Of a DNA stretch of 64,000 nucleotides, positions 63,899-64,000 are shown piece by piece. The position numbers and the translations under genes were made by a program. This DNA is from DASSUW01 sp963740605 (lineage in GTDB: Bacteria > Actinomycetota > Thermoleophilia > Solirubrobacterales > Solirubrobacteraceae). The DNA lies in assembly GCA_963740605.1 (NCBI GenBank), contig CAVUFC010000022.1:1-64000 (forward strand). The letters run 5' to 3'. Each line of letters starts with the position of its first letter. The stretch's first letter is position 1. The notes beneath the pieces were generated by a model. It had not been told where the DNA came from. It was given only the letters and a program-made list of their open reading frames with translations, and ran no database searches.

Positions 63899-64000
63899 AT
63901 GCGGTTTGCGATCAGCGACATAGAGGGCGACACGCTGGACACGTACGAGGACCAGCGAACGGCAGTCGAGGGCATCTTCGATCTGATCGACCGGAGGCCA
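63899..64000 (+). CDS. Partial hypothetical protein, cut by the window end
   Basis: An ATG at 63899 opens a frame of 34 codons (MRFAISDIEGDTLDTYEDQ, then AVEGIFDLIDRRP) that continues past the window. It starts 13 bases after the preceding frame. Too short to classify. Confidence 0.5.
   Translation, partial: MRFAISDIEGDTLDTYEDQRTAVEGIFDLIDRRP

Overview
The window is about 70 percent GC, with actinobacterial traits: dense gene packing, GTG, TTG and probably CTG starts, GAAC-N4-GTTC LexA boxes, an ImuB/DnaE2 mutagenesis cassette with a DUF6504 gene, and many secreted Ala/Pro-rich proteins. The gene mix (FHA-HTH regulator, AbiEi/DUF559 proteins, NTF2-like, DUF3311 plus SSS transporter) fits the class Thermoleophilia (Solirubrobacterales-like). 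This is an inference from content; no rRNA gene is present.

Region 1 (36-17212, all minus) is an OmpR-type response regulator and histidine kinase followed by a tightly coupled eight-gene array. It encodes a giant secreted beta-helix protein, three cupredoxin/multicopper-oxidase-like proteins with incomplete copper sites, a membrane-anchored protein, a CopC-CopD fusion, a secreted subtilase and a stand-alone receiver. It reads as one extracytoplasmic copper-enzyme system. Region 2 (17314-24029) holds fatty-acid genes (acyl-CoA dehydrogenase, acyl-CoA synthetase), an AbiEi/DUF559 protein, and a membrane Ser/Thr kinase with an integrin-like ectodomain overlapping an FHA-HTH regulator gene.

Region 3 (24021-30390) is a galactan-utilisation locus: GH53, LacI regulator, ABC sugar importer, GH42 and a GH39-like protein. 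It is damaged: GH53 has an in-frame internal deletion, and a second deletion joins the sugar-binding protein to the last permease. Region 4 (30630-42261) is mixed metabolism: class III aminotransferase, GMC oxidoreductase, DUF3311/SSS symporter, a coupled RidA and threonine deaminase pair, a YyaL protein and a secreted six-repeat protein. Region 5 (42323-45614) is a three-gene type VII-secretion-like island: an EspC-like protein, a WXG-like coiled-coil protein, and a lipoprotein that shares a C-terminal domain with its neighbour.

Region 6 (45611-60793) has glutamine synthetase, CMD/HxlR, a probable c-di-AMP riboswitch ahead of a tail-anchored acidic protein, a membrane cytochrome c, and the SOS mutagenesis genes dnaE2, imuB and lexA, each with a LexA box. 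RNase P RNA, a hydroxyacyl-CoA dehydrogenase and a frameshifted IS630-family element lie among them. Region 7 (60863-64000) starts with tRNA-Leu(GAG), followed by an integrative element whose integrase and ribbon-helix-helix-like genes are frameshifted. Long genes elsewhere are intact, so the damage is concentrated in the mobile DNA and the galactan locus.

No CRISPR array, rRNA or replication origin was seen. No stretch over 300 bases lacks a gene or a described element; the longest gaps are 30391-30629 (nothing recognised after the terminator), 47964-48216 (one hairpin) and 15276-15468 (palindrome cluster).
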